Assembly: GCA_034687125.1 (NCBI GenBank)
Contig: JAQGBZ010000084.1
Span: 1 to 64,000, forward strand
DNA length: 64,000 nucleotides
Source: Neelides folsomi
Lineage: Eukaryota; Arthropoda; Collembola; Neelipleona; Neelidae
Reading direction: 5' to 3'
A program made the translations under genes and the position numbers. This document shows, one piece after another, positions 48,201 through 59,900 of the stretch; the first letter of the stretch is position 1; each line of letters begins with the position of its first letter. The notes beneath the pieces were generated by a model. The model was not told the DNA's origin. It saw nothing but the letters and a program-made list of their open reading frames with translations, and ran no database searches.

Positions 48201-50566
48201 GTAAAATAACTATGGGAATAACTACAATCGATATTTCCCTTATACTCAGAGACTCAAATTTGAGAAAAATTTTTCGTTGATGGGTCGAAAGAGAGATTTA
48301 AAGTAAACTTATTGCAACCGTTATCTTTCTTTTATTATTGGCAATTGGGACATTATAAGGATTTGGAAAATGGCAATGTCCACCATCACTGACATCCCTT
48401 GATTTATTTATATTTATTTTCTTAACCACGATGGTCTATAAAAGGGCGAGAGAAAGTCCAGAGTGAGTTATTTCGCAATGTTGGAGTGGCTGAGAGAGGA
48501 AATGGAGGAATTCCTTATATTAAACCACCAGGCCACTTATTCATATCTGGGAGAAATATAAATGGAATTGGACCATTTATTTGGAGGGATTGATGAGGAA
48601 GATGCAGGTAGATGTTGGGGCCCTTCGATTCATCTCGTTGAATGAGGGGATGCCCGATTCGGTCCTGGATTAGGCTTAAGACCGGGAAGAAGGATGAAGG
48701 AGATAGGGCCCGGTTTACACACCAGCGACACAGTCATCCCTCGTAATAATGGTAGAAGGCCTAATCCGCCCTCCGACCCACACGGAAAACCTCGGGCACA
48801 AGTCGGAGGGAAAAAGTCTGATGGCCAGCCGATACAAACTCGCCCTCGCACGTGATTCATTAAATGATAAATATCAAATTTTCAATTTTAATTTCCCAGC
48901 AATAAGTTTTTTAGGGAAAACGTGAGTTCAACAGTGAATCTGAGGAAGTGGATTATACAAAGTAGAGGGATATGATAAACCATGCATTACATTCACCATT
49001 TGAGCCTATTACATTAACTGTATACACAGAGAGACTTAAATGTGTCCCACCCTATACACTCTCGTCTCCATGCATGTAAAGTGAGTGTAGTTGGAAGAGG
49101 CAGGGGAGTTTGTCTACCAAAGTTATTGCCATCAGGGAGGAGATTAGGGTGCAATAAGTAATGGCCCTCGGCTTAATAATATCTTTTTCAGCGGCTTCCT
49201 CTCTCTAATGCTCTTTCCCTTCTCAACTCCTTTTCCTCATCCCCACCGCAATCTCCTCCCTCCCCTCTTATTACCTACAATTAAAATCTGGATCGATGAA
49301 CACGCCCAATATGAATGAATATCAATAAGAATCAAAAGCTCACAATGTTATTTACAACTTATTATAAATTATAAAGAATCTCATTCTCCCATTCTTAACA
49401 TACTCATACATATGAGTCATATGACCATTTTATTATCTGTATAGGTATGTAAAGTAAATGTTGGTTTATGGAATTGTATCCATATTGGATAATTAATAAT
49501 ATGGAATATGGGAGAGTTTTTTTTACCTGTGATTGCACTGTTGACAAGCGAAGCACTCGAGATGGTAAACATTGTTCCTTGCCCTCATGACCATTTCAAA
49601 GGCCGGGATCACTTTGGAACAAGCTGCACAATAGCCCGTGCTTCCAAACAACCTCAAGTAGTCTCTCTTGCACAGGATGAGATTCGCCTTGGTGTAGAGG
49701 GTTGAGCCAACTTCGCCAAGTCGGCAGTCACAGCAGCCGCACTTGAGACAATCTTCGTGCCAATACATGTCAAGGGCCTTGAGAAGAAACCTAAGAAAAA
49801 ATATGATTAATAATTAAGTTAGGTTAGGTTAGTACTGGGAAAATACATAGAGTTGGGTTGAGTTAATACTTCTCTAAGCTTCAAGTGGAATGTTTGAAAA
49901 TAAATGTCATCTAAAGATCGGTTCTGAATGTTTGTCCGATTTGCCCTCTTTTGGAATGAATATGAGTGGGAGGGGATTGGAGGGGAATTTACGTTGGCGA
50001 ATGTGGTGGCTACGGGGTCGGGTGAAATTAGCATTTTATATTCAGAGTAAGTGAGGGACGTGAGGTGAAAGGGAATCGGGGCAGCGATTAGGAAGGCGTC
50101 TATATAATGTTCCTCCAGTTAATTGTCGTTTCACTTGGAGCAGGGGGGATAATTGAATGAGAGGTGCGAGGAAATCCTTGGCCGGTCGTAACTTTCCCCA
50201 TTAGGCTCACGGAGCAATGGTGGGATGATGGAAAGAGGGGACAGGCGGACGGAGGAAGTTTACGGCGGCGGGCCGAAGACCAGACGGCACTCGAATAAAA
50301 CTTCCGCCCTTCGCCCCATCCCAGGAATCTGGGCGTGTGGAGCAATTTAAGATCCAACTTTGTCACTTTGCCCTGAGCCGACTTGAAGCATTAAGAGGAA
50401 ATTGCTTCAGTCCCTCTTTTATAGGGCCAATTGGCCGGGGGGAGATTAAAGGGGGAAACATCATATGTATGTATGTGGAGGGACACCTGTCAGTGATCTT
50501 CTTTCCGCAACCGGCACATTCCTTGGGAGCCTCCGGGTTCCCCACCTCCGTCTTCAGATTCATCAT
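45088..50566 (-). CDS. Bx: LIM-only protein gene B (second Beadex/dLMO paralogue), whole gene model
   Basis: Model: complement of join(45088-45234, 45307-45472, 49527-49790, 50487-50566), 657 nt including stop, 218 residues, frame kept at every junction. The protein starts [16 protein letters not shown], then LIM1 (CAGC, HEDC, LILCKRD), LIM2 (CAAC, HLEC, CQQC, ILCEYD), then [10 protein letters not shown] and a Gly/Ser/Asn-rich tail. All zinc ligands are present. From FLLKALD to CQQCNH it has the same 88 residues as gene A, yet about 37 codons differ silently. The few changes elsewhere in the LIM region are conservative (K/R, E/D). The role should be as for gene A: a nuclear co-factor competitor that binds Chip/LDB. 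The N-region is much shorter than in gene A and lacks its repeats. A non-coding 5' exon further upstream is likely, because the ATG lies directly after an acceptor. Confidence 0.93.
45235..45306 (-). other. Gene B intron 3 (72 bp, phase 0)
   Basis: GTATGC...GTTGATAG. Short, as is common in insects. It contains an in-frame TAA (AATAATTAA). The acceptor pyrimidine tract is weak. Its intron status is inferred from the phase-matched, GC-rich open exon that follows. Confidence 0.6.
45307..45472 (-). CDS. Bx: Gene B exon 3: second half of LIM2 and start of tail
   Basis: Encodes the end of Arg, then [29 protein letters not shown] and a gene-B-specific stretch that begins [11 protein letters not shown] and ends QRQGNHLQ. 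Acceptor TTATAG|GTT. Donor CTCCAG|GTATGC in phase 0. Compared with gene A the LIM2 end differs only by E/D and K/R. Reading on past the donor meets TAA after 14 codons, so an unspliced transcript would give a shorter alternative tail. Confidence 0.92.
46236..46248. repeat. (TA)n microsatellite
   Basis: A pure TA run of about six units within gene B intron 2, followed by ACCATGGTAT. Its length is likely to vary between individuals. Confidence 0.7.
48437..48445 (+). promoter_or_regulatory. Isolated TATAAAAGG box, antisense within gene B intron
   Basis: A textbook TATA-box string on the + strand followed by GC-richer sequence. I see no good initiator (TCAGTY) at the expected 25-32 bp and no recognisable downstream gene, only a 27-codon frame. 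A chance match is quite possible. Confidence 0.15.
49527..49790 (-). CDS. Bx: Gene B exon 2: rest of LIM1 fused with first half of LIM2
   Basis: 264 nt in one exon, from the last base of the Arg codon through [22 protein letters not shown] and CQQCNH. The LIM1/LIM2 boundary intron of gene A (at RDYLR) is missing here, so this exon equals the end of gene A exon 2 plus its exon 3. Acceptor TTTTTCTTAG; donor CACAG|GTAAAA. All 88 full codons translate to the same residues as gene A. Confidence 0.96.
49791..50486 (-). other. Gene B intron 1 (696 bp, phase 2), within LIM1
   Basis: Donor CAG|GTGTCC and acceptor TTTTTCTTAG. The end towards exon 1 is GC-richer; the other end has a TTAGG-type run at 49818-49832. 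No gene is seen in it. Confidence 0.9.
49818..49832 (+). repeat. Short TTAGG-type run (arthropod telomere-like unit)
   Basis: GTTAGGTTAGGTTAG, about two and a half units of a TTAGGT permutation, 26 bp upstream of the gene B exon 2 acceptor. Interstitial runs like this are frequent in insect genomes. It is weak support for arthropod origin and has no inferred function. Confidence 0.7.
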
Positions 50567-50567
50567 C
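50487..50567 (-). CDS. Bx: Gene B exon 1: start codon and first part of LIM1
   Basis: The acceptor TTCCTTTCCCAG ends at 50568. The exon then reads G, ATG ATG, and encodes [20 protein letters not shown] and on to GKKITD plus two bases of an Arg codon. Donor GACAG|GTGTCC, with GT at 50486-50485. An acceptor one base before the ATG means an upstream, probably 5' UTR, exon must exist. An upstream coding exon ending in phase 2 cannot be excluded. The intron after ITDR splits LIM1 and is absent from gene A, where ITDRFLLK is continuous. Confidence 0.9.
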
Positions 50568-53500
50568 CTGGGAAAGGAATTAATTAAACTCCGTTAGTTC
50601 CAACATTTCATTGCCTATTAATAATTGGCTTAACTATCATGGTAATTGCTCCGTAATGGAGTCGAGTCAAAAACTGAGGAAACTTTGTTCATTAGGACCT
50701 GGGTTGGAGATGTGTTTATTACTTTTAAATTTGAAGAATACCCATTTCTGACTCAAATACTATGTATAAGACTTTACACTCGTTGAAATTCGTGGTTGTA
50801 AAGGAATGAAATTGTCGTTATTGAATTGACTTATTTACCTATTGGAGTTTTTTAATGGAAAGGATTGGATTTTCCCTATATAATGTGTATGTATGAGTTG
50901 TTTGAAAACGAGTTGGTGTTGATCGGAGGATCGGCCGTGTTGAGATGTAAAAAAGGAATGGGGTTCTCTTATTGGACTTGTTTCCCACTTTAGAGAGTTT
51001 TCTCGTCCGGTGGAGTGATGTGAGGGAATGAGATAGAGGAATCCATTGAGATGGAATTTTGTTGGATGGGAAATAAGGAGGGTCATTGAAGAGCAGATTT
51101 GTGGGCCGGCCCTGGGCTCTATAGAGGGAAATGGGCAATCTGGAGAGAAAAGGTGTTCAGCTTATATATATTATTGTGGTCGAGAGGAGGAGGACGCTGT
51201 GTGAGAGATCCCCTCGACAACTCCGGAATGGGGAGAATCGATTTGAGAAACGAAATTGGAATTCGGGGCCTTTTTGAAGGTCTGGCAAAAATGGCATTTG
51301 GTGTACAATGGAGATTGTAATCTGCAAAGAGGTAGAAGAGAAAGGTATATTGGCTCCAAGATCAGAGGGAGCGGTGAATGGCGTTAAAAATTGTTGATTT
51401 TTGTCGCTCGTCTCTGCCTCCTGTCCTCCTGATCGAAAACGGAGGTCCATTACCACCAAACGCCGCTCACACATAAATGGCCAGATAGATCCTTCCCCGT
51501 CGAACCCCCAAAGAAAGCTAACCATCTATTCCGAACTTGATAAGATCATAATTGAGTCGAAGTGACACAAAGATTTGCACACGCCGGAGTCGGCTCTCCA
51601 ATTCCTCCAAACTTGTTACACTCGGTCGCTGATAAAACCCCGGATCGGTTTTTCATCGAAATGACCCGCAGACAATCCTCCCGCTTTTCCGACAAATTCA
51701 GCAGCTTTTCCTCCTGACCACGAGAGATACATGGAGGGAGAGTCTTCCACTTAAGCTCAATCCTATTACCTCTCGCCGTCGGGAATATTCGTCATATATC
51801 TCCTGTCACGATGTCATCGTGCCCATTTTTATTCCACTTCCGATCGCAGCTTTTAATTAAACTTCCCAACCACTAAAATCCTCATTTCAAATCTCATGAC
51901 TTATTGTCAAAGGCATATTCATAAATATGCTAAACTTTGATATTTTTAATTCCCCCAGTCTTTCCGTTCAACTGATCAACAAAAAAGAAAAATAGAAATT
52001 TGAAGAATGCTGGAAGTTAATTTCCTTTTAAGGATCTTAAGAATTTGGGGAAACATTTAATTATGCAACAAAGGGAATGAAAGAATATTTATTTACTTCT
52101 AATTTATTTTCTTTACCTGTTAGGTTTGAAAAGTATAATTTGTTAACTTTACCTAAAGGGCACTAATTTGACTTCACGGTCCAAAAATTCATTCTTTTGA
52201 AAATTAGAGTTCCCCTTAAATTCAAATAAAAAACTATTAATTAAACTGTAAGCTAATATATGTAGAGTCATAGCAATGTTTTGCACCATTTATTAAATGA
52301 ATAATAATAATCATTTAGTTTAATGTAACAAATATGTGAATTTAATTAGTTGGAAACTTAACTTTTTCACATATAGTATGTAGTTATATCTATGTAATTA
52401 ATTTGGATGAAAAGTTAATTCTCAATTTGTTTGACTCTTATTCATTTTGTCCTTCAATATATTTGTAATATGAAATACTAATGAAGTATGTATTTAATTA
52501 TATAATAGAGCGAACATTTTATTTATCTGAACTCTATTAATTAAATAGGAAAGTTGATTTAATTTCATTCATTATATTTTTGAGTTTTGTTTTTGAGTAT
52601 TTTTAATTGCCATCGTCGTTTTCCAATGTTTTGGATTTCTATTTTTCAATAAATAGTTAATGAGTTAACTCATAACAGTTTGGGAGCGAGATTGAAATCT
52701 GTAATAGGAGGATCCCTATATGCATAACTTGGCTAGGAAATGAATTGAAGTATTTAAACTTTATAATTAAAATTGATTGCCTTATCAAAAGTTTTTGAGC
52801 CTTTATTGTTTGCTTTAATTCCACCTAATGCGCATTACTTTTGAAGCTCTCGAATGTGTTTTAGGAAATTAATTTCATTTTACTTTTAATCTATTCGTAA
52901 GTAGCCTTGCATATTAATGAACATTGTGAAGGGAGGAAGAAGGAGAGATTTGTTGACGCAACTACTTTGCAAGAGTCGCTTCGCCACTATGAACTAATTC
53001 ATAACTTGTTTGAGAAAGGGTCCGTTAAACAGAGTGGCTTTTAGAGAAAGTCAGGAGAAGAAAAAGGGAATGTGAAATATTTCTTACCCCGCCCTCAATT
53101 AATTAATCTTTGGAGGAACCATTTAGTGATAAGCGACCGCATTTATTAAACATTTAAATATTCAAACCGAATCATAATCAAATGAGGATGGAAATCAAAG
53201 GAACTAAATACAAATAAACTCAACAATTCCTCGGGGCTTAAATAACTCCAAACTTTTAACTTATTTACAAAATCTTAAAATGACGAATCTTGAAATTTCT
53301 CTACGAATATTTTGTGTATATGGAATATGAGGCCATATATTTACTCTTGGTATTAGATATAATTTCCTATATTCCAATGTGTTCCTATCCACTTTGGTTT
53401 ATTGGGCTGAAACTCTTCATTCAATACTAGAAAGCAAGTTGGGGGAAATAAGAAGAATAAGAAAGTTAAGAAATACAATTAAACCTTGACTTGTATGATT

Positions 53501-56500
53501 TTCATTAAATTCAAACATTCAAAAATTTGTCAAATATTCAAATCATAGATTTGGTTATACTCGACAATATCAAATTTGATTCCGCAGTTCTTACGTCACA
53601 AATGCAAATTAATTGGATCTTGGAGGAAGCTGAAATTCATTTTAAACCCAATTATTCTTTTTCTGAGAATGATGACGGATGAATCTATTAAATTAGAAAA
53701 TACGTAAATAAAGTTTTCCTATCAACATACAAACATCCGAATGTGCTATTTAGAGGAATGGATTTTTCAATAATAAAATAATGATATTAGATAACTAGTT
53801 ATTAAATAAGTCCACAAGGGATGAAATTCGAACACATTCCAAATAAAGGCGGGGAAATATCCGAAATGTGTAGAAATTGGATCTATAAGAGAAATCCGTA
53901 ATGATGAAGTGAGTGACAGAAGAAAACAAAATATGTTTTCATATTCATGGTCTACAATTCCAATTCTTTTTGTGTATAAGTATACATAAGATTTATTGAG
54001 AGCTGAGAGAGATTTTAAATTGGCTCGAGAGGGTTTTGATCCTCAACGACTTCCCCTCATCCCGATACTAATAGGTTCGCCTAATGATGTTTTCACTGGA
54101 CATGCTCCCCATTATGATCTCCTTCCAGTTGTTAAATTGGCGCTCAGAATCAGGCCGCTTTCGGACCCAGGGCTTTATCCCCTTCACATCTCCTCCAAAG
54201 GAACCTTTTGAAAAGATGACCACAGGGTTGAGCTAACTAATAGCTCTGCTCGTCTCAAGATCTGTCGTCCGAGAAACCCAATGCGCCCATTACTATTCTT
54301 TCCATTCAAATCTCATTTTGGGAGATCATAACACTTTTTTAACAATCAGGACCGTATATGTGATATATGGCCTATTCATTACCAAATTGACTACTTGTAG
54401 TCATTTACTCAACAATCTATTTAACTTGGCTAACCATGAATAAAAAAACGAGATGTGAATGAGACGAAGGAATAATTGAGGAATCTCATCATATCAATTC
54501 AATTTACAATCCCATCGTTAAAATCTCCTCAGCTGAAAATTTTTCTTCAACTCTAATAATTTCACCAAATTAATTTACAATCAAATTCCCTCATTCACAT
54601 TGTGAATGTTCTTTCACCCTCAACCTTCCTTTAATTAGTTTATCAAAAAGAATAAAAAGATGATTTCCCATTTTAATCCTTTTCACATTATGATTATATT
54701 TATCTACAATATCTTGTATTATATCCACCATATACTCTTCATATGTAGTATATTTATATGAATATAAGATGATATATTCCATATACAAAATTTTGTCCTA
54801 AATATAATTAAAAATGGAAAGCGAATTTTGATAAATTGTGAAAGTACTTACATATTGATTTAATTTCCCCAAAGTATTTTGTTTCTCCTCCACCTCAACC
54901 TAAAGGAAAAAAGATTATGAAAATAATTTGAATAATGTGTCTTAATTAAAAGACCCTTAATTTGACAATGTTTTAATTATTCCATTTTTGAATTTGGTTC
55001 GTGGATAATATTAAGTTTTTAATGAAAAACGTGATAACTTGGGCTAATAGAAAAAATACACCATGAGATTGTAAATTTAATGCAAGCGGGCAATATTCTT
55101 TTTAATCTCATTTGATATCTCCAAAAGTGGGAATTAAGAGGGAGCGAAGAGGAAATGAGTTTATTTGTCTCTGGCCTCCCTTTGGGCCCATTGAGTGTGG
55201 AAAAGACCGGGGGTAAAAGTAATGCGGTTTGGGGAAAGATGGAATCGTGAAGTTAAAATATTTTTAAAGAGGGGTAAGGGGATTGTAAAATAATCCTTGG
55301 AATCGGCCACTAATGACATGCAATCAGCGTTCGACGCCACCAGAATTCATCATGACAATCTGATTCTGTGCATTTGGGGTGATCTGGACTTGTGGAGGGA
55401 AAATGGACCGAATTGTCTCAATGGACCGCGGAGGGAATGGGAGCTAATAAGGTTAGTAATAAGGTTTACCAGCTATCTCCACCAACATCCAATTAAGAGG
55501 ATGATGAGGAGTTTTCGGGTCGTGGAGTAAAAGGTAATCTCCCAGTTCTAACAGTTTGAACCTCAGTTCCTTATCCCTCATTATCCTCCCATTACTTTCC
55601 CTGTTCCGAGGGTTTTCCTAACGGCGAGTCTCGCGGTTAACAGTGCAAATATTTGCATGGGGAAAATGAGAAATCTCATTTAATTAAATTCCACATTATA
55701 ATGATATGAATGGAAGGGGGAAGCTCAATTTGATTTTCATTAATGGTCAAAGCTAATTAATGATGGAACATTAATTTCCGTTAGCTCCGTCGGCTCAAGA
55801 AGAATTAAAAGGCGAATCCTGGAACCGGTAAAACTTTGAGCCTCCTTTTCACTCTTTTCCTTCAATCGAGTCAACAAAGTTTTCCCTATAACTTTTGAGT
55901 GATTAGAGAAAAGGTTGAATGATAATACCCAGTCCGGGTAACCCGGAGGACTCGCCAAACCCTTCCCATTCCCCCCAACATACCTTTTATTAATATTGAT
56001 GGAATGGCAATCACAATTAAGTTAGAGGAGAATTATTAGCCGATTTCAAAGGTTAAATTAAATTAATTGCTGATGAGGAAAAATCTCAATTTCTCCGCTC
56101 TTCACAAATCCCTAAGTTTCTTCTCGAGATTTTAATTCTAATAAGGAGGAACGACGGGGATTTCTCTATGAAAAATGACAAGTGTTTAGTGGAGACGGAA
56201 TTTTTGATAATCTCCTTTTCTCAAAGACTAACGTTGGTTAATTAGAAGAGACGTTTGCCTTCATTTTGCCCCTTTTCAAAATCACTCATTTTGATCCAAC
56301 CCCGCAATCCCTAATGAATCCATTCAATTTATTTCCCTCTTCCCCTTACACTCCAAACTATTAATTGTCTGGCACAACAAGAATCTTGTCTAAATTAAGA
56401 GAAGTGCAATCAGCTAATTAGTTCTTTCTACCTCCAATCTTCCCTTACCTTCATCCCAAAAACTTCTAAGCCAAATCAAATCTCACAATTTATCCAACCT

Positions 56501-56903
56501 AAATTATAACCATAATAGGCCAAATATGATTAAATGATCACAAAGTGTGCACAATATTTAATTACATTCGACAGAATTGGACTGGAAATAGTATTTATAT
56601 TATGAATTCGAGGAGTGTAGGAAAAGAGAATGGTGGGAGTTGAACAATGGGAACGTAATGTTTTGTCTCGTAATTAGGGAAAATAATACTCTTCAATAGT
56701 TGGTGCAAATAAAGGGGTCTGGGAATTATTTGTATCTAATTCCTCCTGGTGTAATTAATTATTCTTATTCACTGCGGGCCTAATCATTAATGAAACGAGG
56801 TTGTGATTGGGAGGTCCCTTTGTTCTCAATATTGGGCTGAGGGCCGTCGGCGGGGCGGAGCGAGACGGGCGGGTGGCGAAGGTCTTAATTTGCAATGTCT
56901 TAC
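50568..56903. other. Region upstream of gene B; probable first intron or 5' flank
   Basis: Because gene B exon 1 starts directly after an acceptor, part of this stretch is probably a 5' intron. Moderate GC at 50.6-51.9 kb, strongly AT-rich at 51.9-54.0 kb, mixed after that. No coding exon is recognised on either strand. Confidence 0.4.
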
Positions 56904-56970
56904 TTGAGCCGGGGAGTTTTGAGAGATTACGGGCTGGTTCGGATCTCTCTGGTCGGGTGTTTTGCTAACT
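56904..56970 (-). promoter_or_regulatory. Candidate 5' UTR exon and start-site region for gene B
   Basis: On the - strand a GAGA-rich stretch (GAGAGAGACCC near 56985) precedes CAGTTAG, which resembles an insect initiator with A at 56970. About 67 nt later comes CTCAA|GTAAGA, a good donor at 56903-56902. The next about 60 bp are the most GC-rich DNA outside coding exons here. This would fit a non-coding first exon spliced over about 6.3 kb to 50567. No well-placed TATA or DPE is seen. Speculative. Confidence 0.2.
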
Positions 56971-59900
56971 GTTACAATATCGGGTCTCTCTCGGAGCTAA
57001 ATACTCTCTCGATCTACTCCACTTGAGAGAGGCGCTTGCGTCTCTCATTTACCATCATCATGCATCACATTTACATCCCCCATTACAAACGTGTGAGGGA
57101 AAAGAGTGTGGCCCCTTCATTCACTCCAATATCAAAAATTCAGAAGTCATCTATGCCTCGTTCCCTTCCAATATCATTTTCATTAGCCGATTCTCCAAAG
57201 TCCGCTTTAATCCCCACAAATTCACATACAGATACTCACTTCATAAAAATACACGAATTCCCCCTTCTAAATAAATATCCCCCTTTCTTCAACTAATAAA
57301 TTTAGAAAAATGTGGTCAAGTCTTTTGTTATCTAATTTAAGAATTAATTCAATTCAAGAATAATTTTAAGCTCAAACATTGAAAATACAGAATGAGATAC
57401 ATTTTTGTAGAAATTTTATTTAGAACAATACAATGCTTGTTTTTATACTCATGCTTGTTGTTAGAGTTAAACAGATAGTGAAAGCACAAAGAAAGTTATT
57501 TGCAAATAAACATCCATATATTAAGCCATGGTTTTTATGAATATGGATCTTTGGGGTAAATGGGTTTAAATATGGGTAAATGGTATATTGTATATTATAT
57601 ATTTGCAAGATTGCGAAACTTTTCACAGCCCTTATTGAAACACGCATTGTAAATAATTGACTGATTGTGAGATGAGGTCATTGAAGCAATTATTCATGTA
57701 TGGAAGAGACAATAGGGGTATTGAAATCGAAATAAATAAATGTATTATCTACATCCAGGGTTCGGTCGGGTAATGGCCGATACCGCCGGACGATCATAAT
57801 CTATCCTATTCTATCCTGACATATCAAATACATGGCATTCCCTGTCCCCAATGTCCCATTACTGCAAAAATTCTTAACATTTAAACAAATTTAATACAAT
57901 TTTTAATACTAATCTAAATTGCCTTATTTATTATAAAGAAAGTTATTGAGAAACATACATACTACATACTATAATATACATATATTACATCGTACATATG
58001 TATGTCACACCATTATGCCCTTTTGGATGTTTGTGGGGCATCGTAGGGAAATGACCAGATGAATTGGGGCAGCATAGGAGGGAGCTCTGTTCACGTATTG
58101 AGTGTGTACATCGTAATCTCAAATTAATTTCAAGACAAAGGAAGTTTATGTGTGAGTGTTTATCCAAAGTAGTTTATTGATCTTTTGTATCAAGTTTGTT
58201 TGGTTGTTAAACCCGAGTTGATGTTCTTTTAAATGCTATCTGTTTACGAGGAGAGAAAAGGGAATTGAAATAATTCATTAAGTCAAATTTAAGATAGGAG
58301 AAATTCAATTATTAATGGTTATGATGGCGTTGCGAAATAGAAACGATTGTGAATTGGAGCGAAAGACAACTTGAGCTCGGTTTCATTTCCAAAAATATCG
58401 AGGGAATAAATAAGGGATTATAAATGGGTGATTTTAATTAGAAATTGAATAATTTGTCCTTTTAATTTAAAATGTTTCTCCTCGAAAGTTATTTTGGCCA
58501 ACATTAAATCCAGAATATTGTTTTTAATAATGAAGATGAAAATGAGGTTTATGGCAGTTGGGAAAGAAAAGATAAATGACCTAATGAATGGGAATGGCAT
58601 TTCATTATATAAATTATATTGTTTTCCCTACCTTCCCACACCCTCATCTCTTTGAATGAAAGACTCCGCGGCTCGAAATGAAATATCATTTCAAATATGA
58701 GGAAAGAAATAATTAATTTAATTACAAGGAGCCCAGGAAGCAAGCCATTAGCCATTGTGTGGAAGTTCTCTGGCTAATCTCCCTTACCACGACTCTCCCG
58801 CCTCACATTTCCCAAAATCGGAGACTATGCGAAATCGGGATTCGCGGGGAATTAACTACTGCCTTTGATTCAACCACATTATTTCTTCCATATTTCTTTC
58901 CGTACATCTTTTACATATCTATTACTACTTACATAAATATTAATTACATCACCCTCATACTATGTATTCAATTATTGATAAATATGAAGGTGCGGATTAA
59001 TTAAGGATCCGAAAAACAATTATTTTGTGTCCACAATCATTCTCTTATTCTTAATTAATTTCCCAAACAGGATTCGGACAAAGACCCAGGGGTTTCCTTC
59101 TTCTTCATTATGAGAAAATGAAAGGCCTCCCAAGGGGCTGTCGGGTCTCTGTGAGTGACAGATGTAAACAAGGACCGAGGCAGACCACTGTGGACAGGTA
59201 CAATGACATATGCTCTCATATTTGTTTGCTCTTCAGTTTAATTCAAAGTTTTCATACACGATTGGGCCCCAAGTCTCATGAAGAATTCAGGAGTGGCCAA
59301 AGGGGAGAGGAATGAAATTATATGGTACCCCAACTGGACATTGTCCACAATGTAAACGCCAAGGTTAATTCAGGAATTATGATCCAGAGCAAACGTATTT
59401 GCAAACAAGGCAAACAAACTTCATCTCTTATCTATGAATGAGCATACAAAGGGCTATTTACACTACTCGGTGAAAGGAATTCTCCAAGGGAGCTGCATAT
59501 TAATTGCAAGTTATTCAACTACACACGTTAATCATAATTTCATAATTGTGGGGGAATCGAAATTTAATGAAACGTTGTTGGTTCAATTTTAAGCTTTTTA
59601 TTTATGAATATTTACCCATCGGGGAATATCAATATGAGTGGAAGCGGGTGATATATAAATTTCGATTATTAGATTTAATTATTCTTCCCTGTGATTTACT
59701 GTGAACTAAAACGCCAATTTGGATTGTGGAATTAAAAAGTAAAATGGAAATGAATTATTCATAATTGAAATTGAATTATTACTCAATCACCCAATCTGAT
59801 TTACTGGGAAATTGTATAGCACATATACGCATATGAATCATCATATATAATTTTTTCTATTCAATATGTAATATGTATATCTGTAATAGGATTTAATAGT

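Larger units (their letters stand above)
45473..49526 (-). other. Gene B intron 2 (4,054 bp, phase 2)
   Basis: Lies at the same CNHR/FCVG position as gene A intron 3. It runs from GTAAAA to TTATAG. It includes an AT-rich core (about 46.9-48.4 kb), a (TA)n run near 46236-46248, an AACCTAACC-like stretch near 47130-47162, and a TATAAAAGG box on the opposite strand at 48437. No further coding exon is recognised on either strand. Confidence 0.85.

Noticed and set aside
49508-49705. 65-codon + strand frame
   Set aside because: Antisense to gene B exon 2, whose LIM coding frame is certain.
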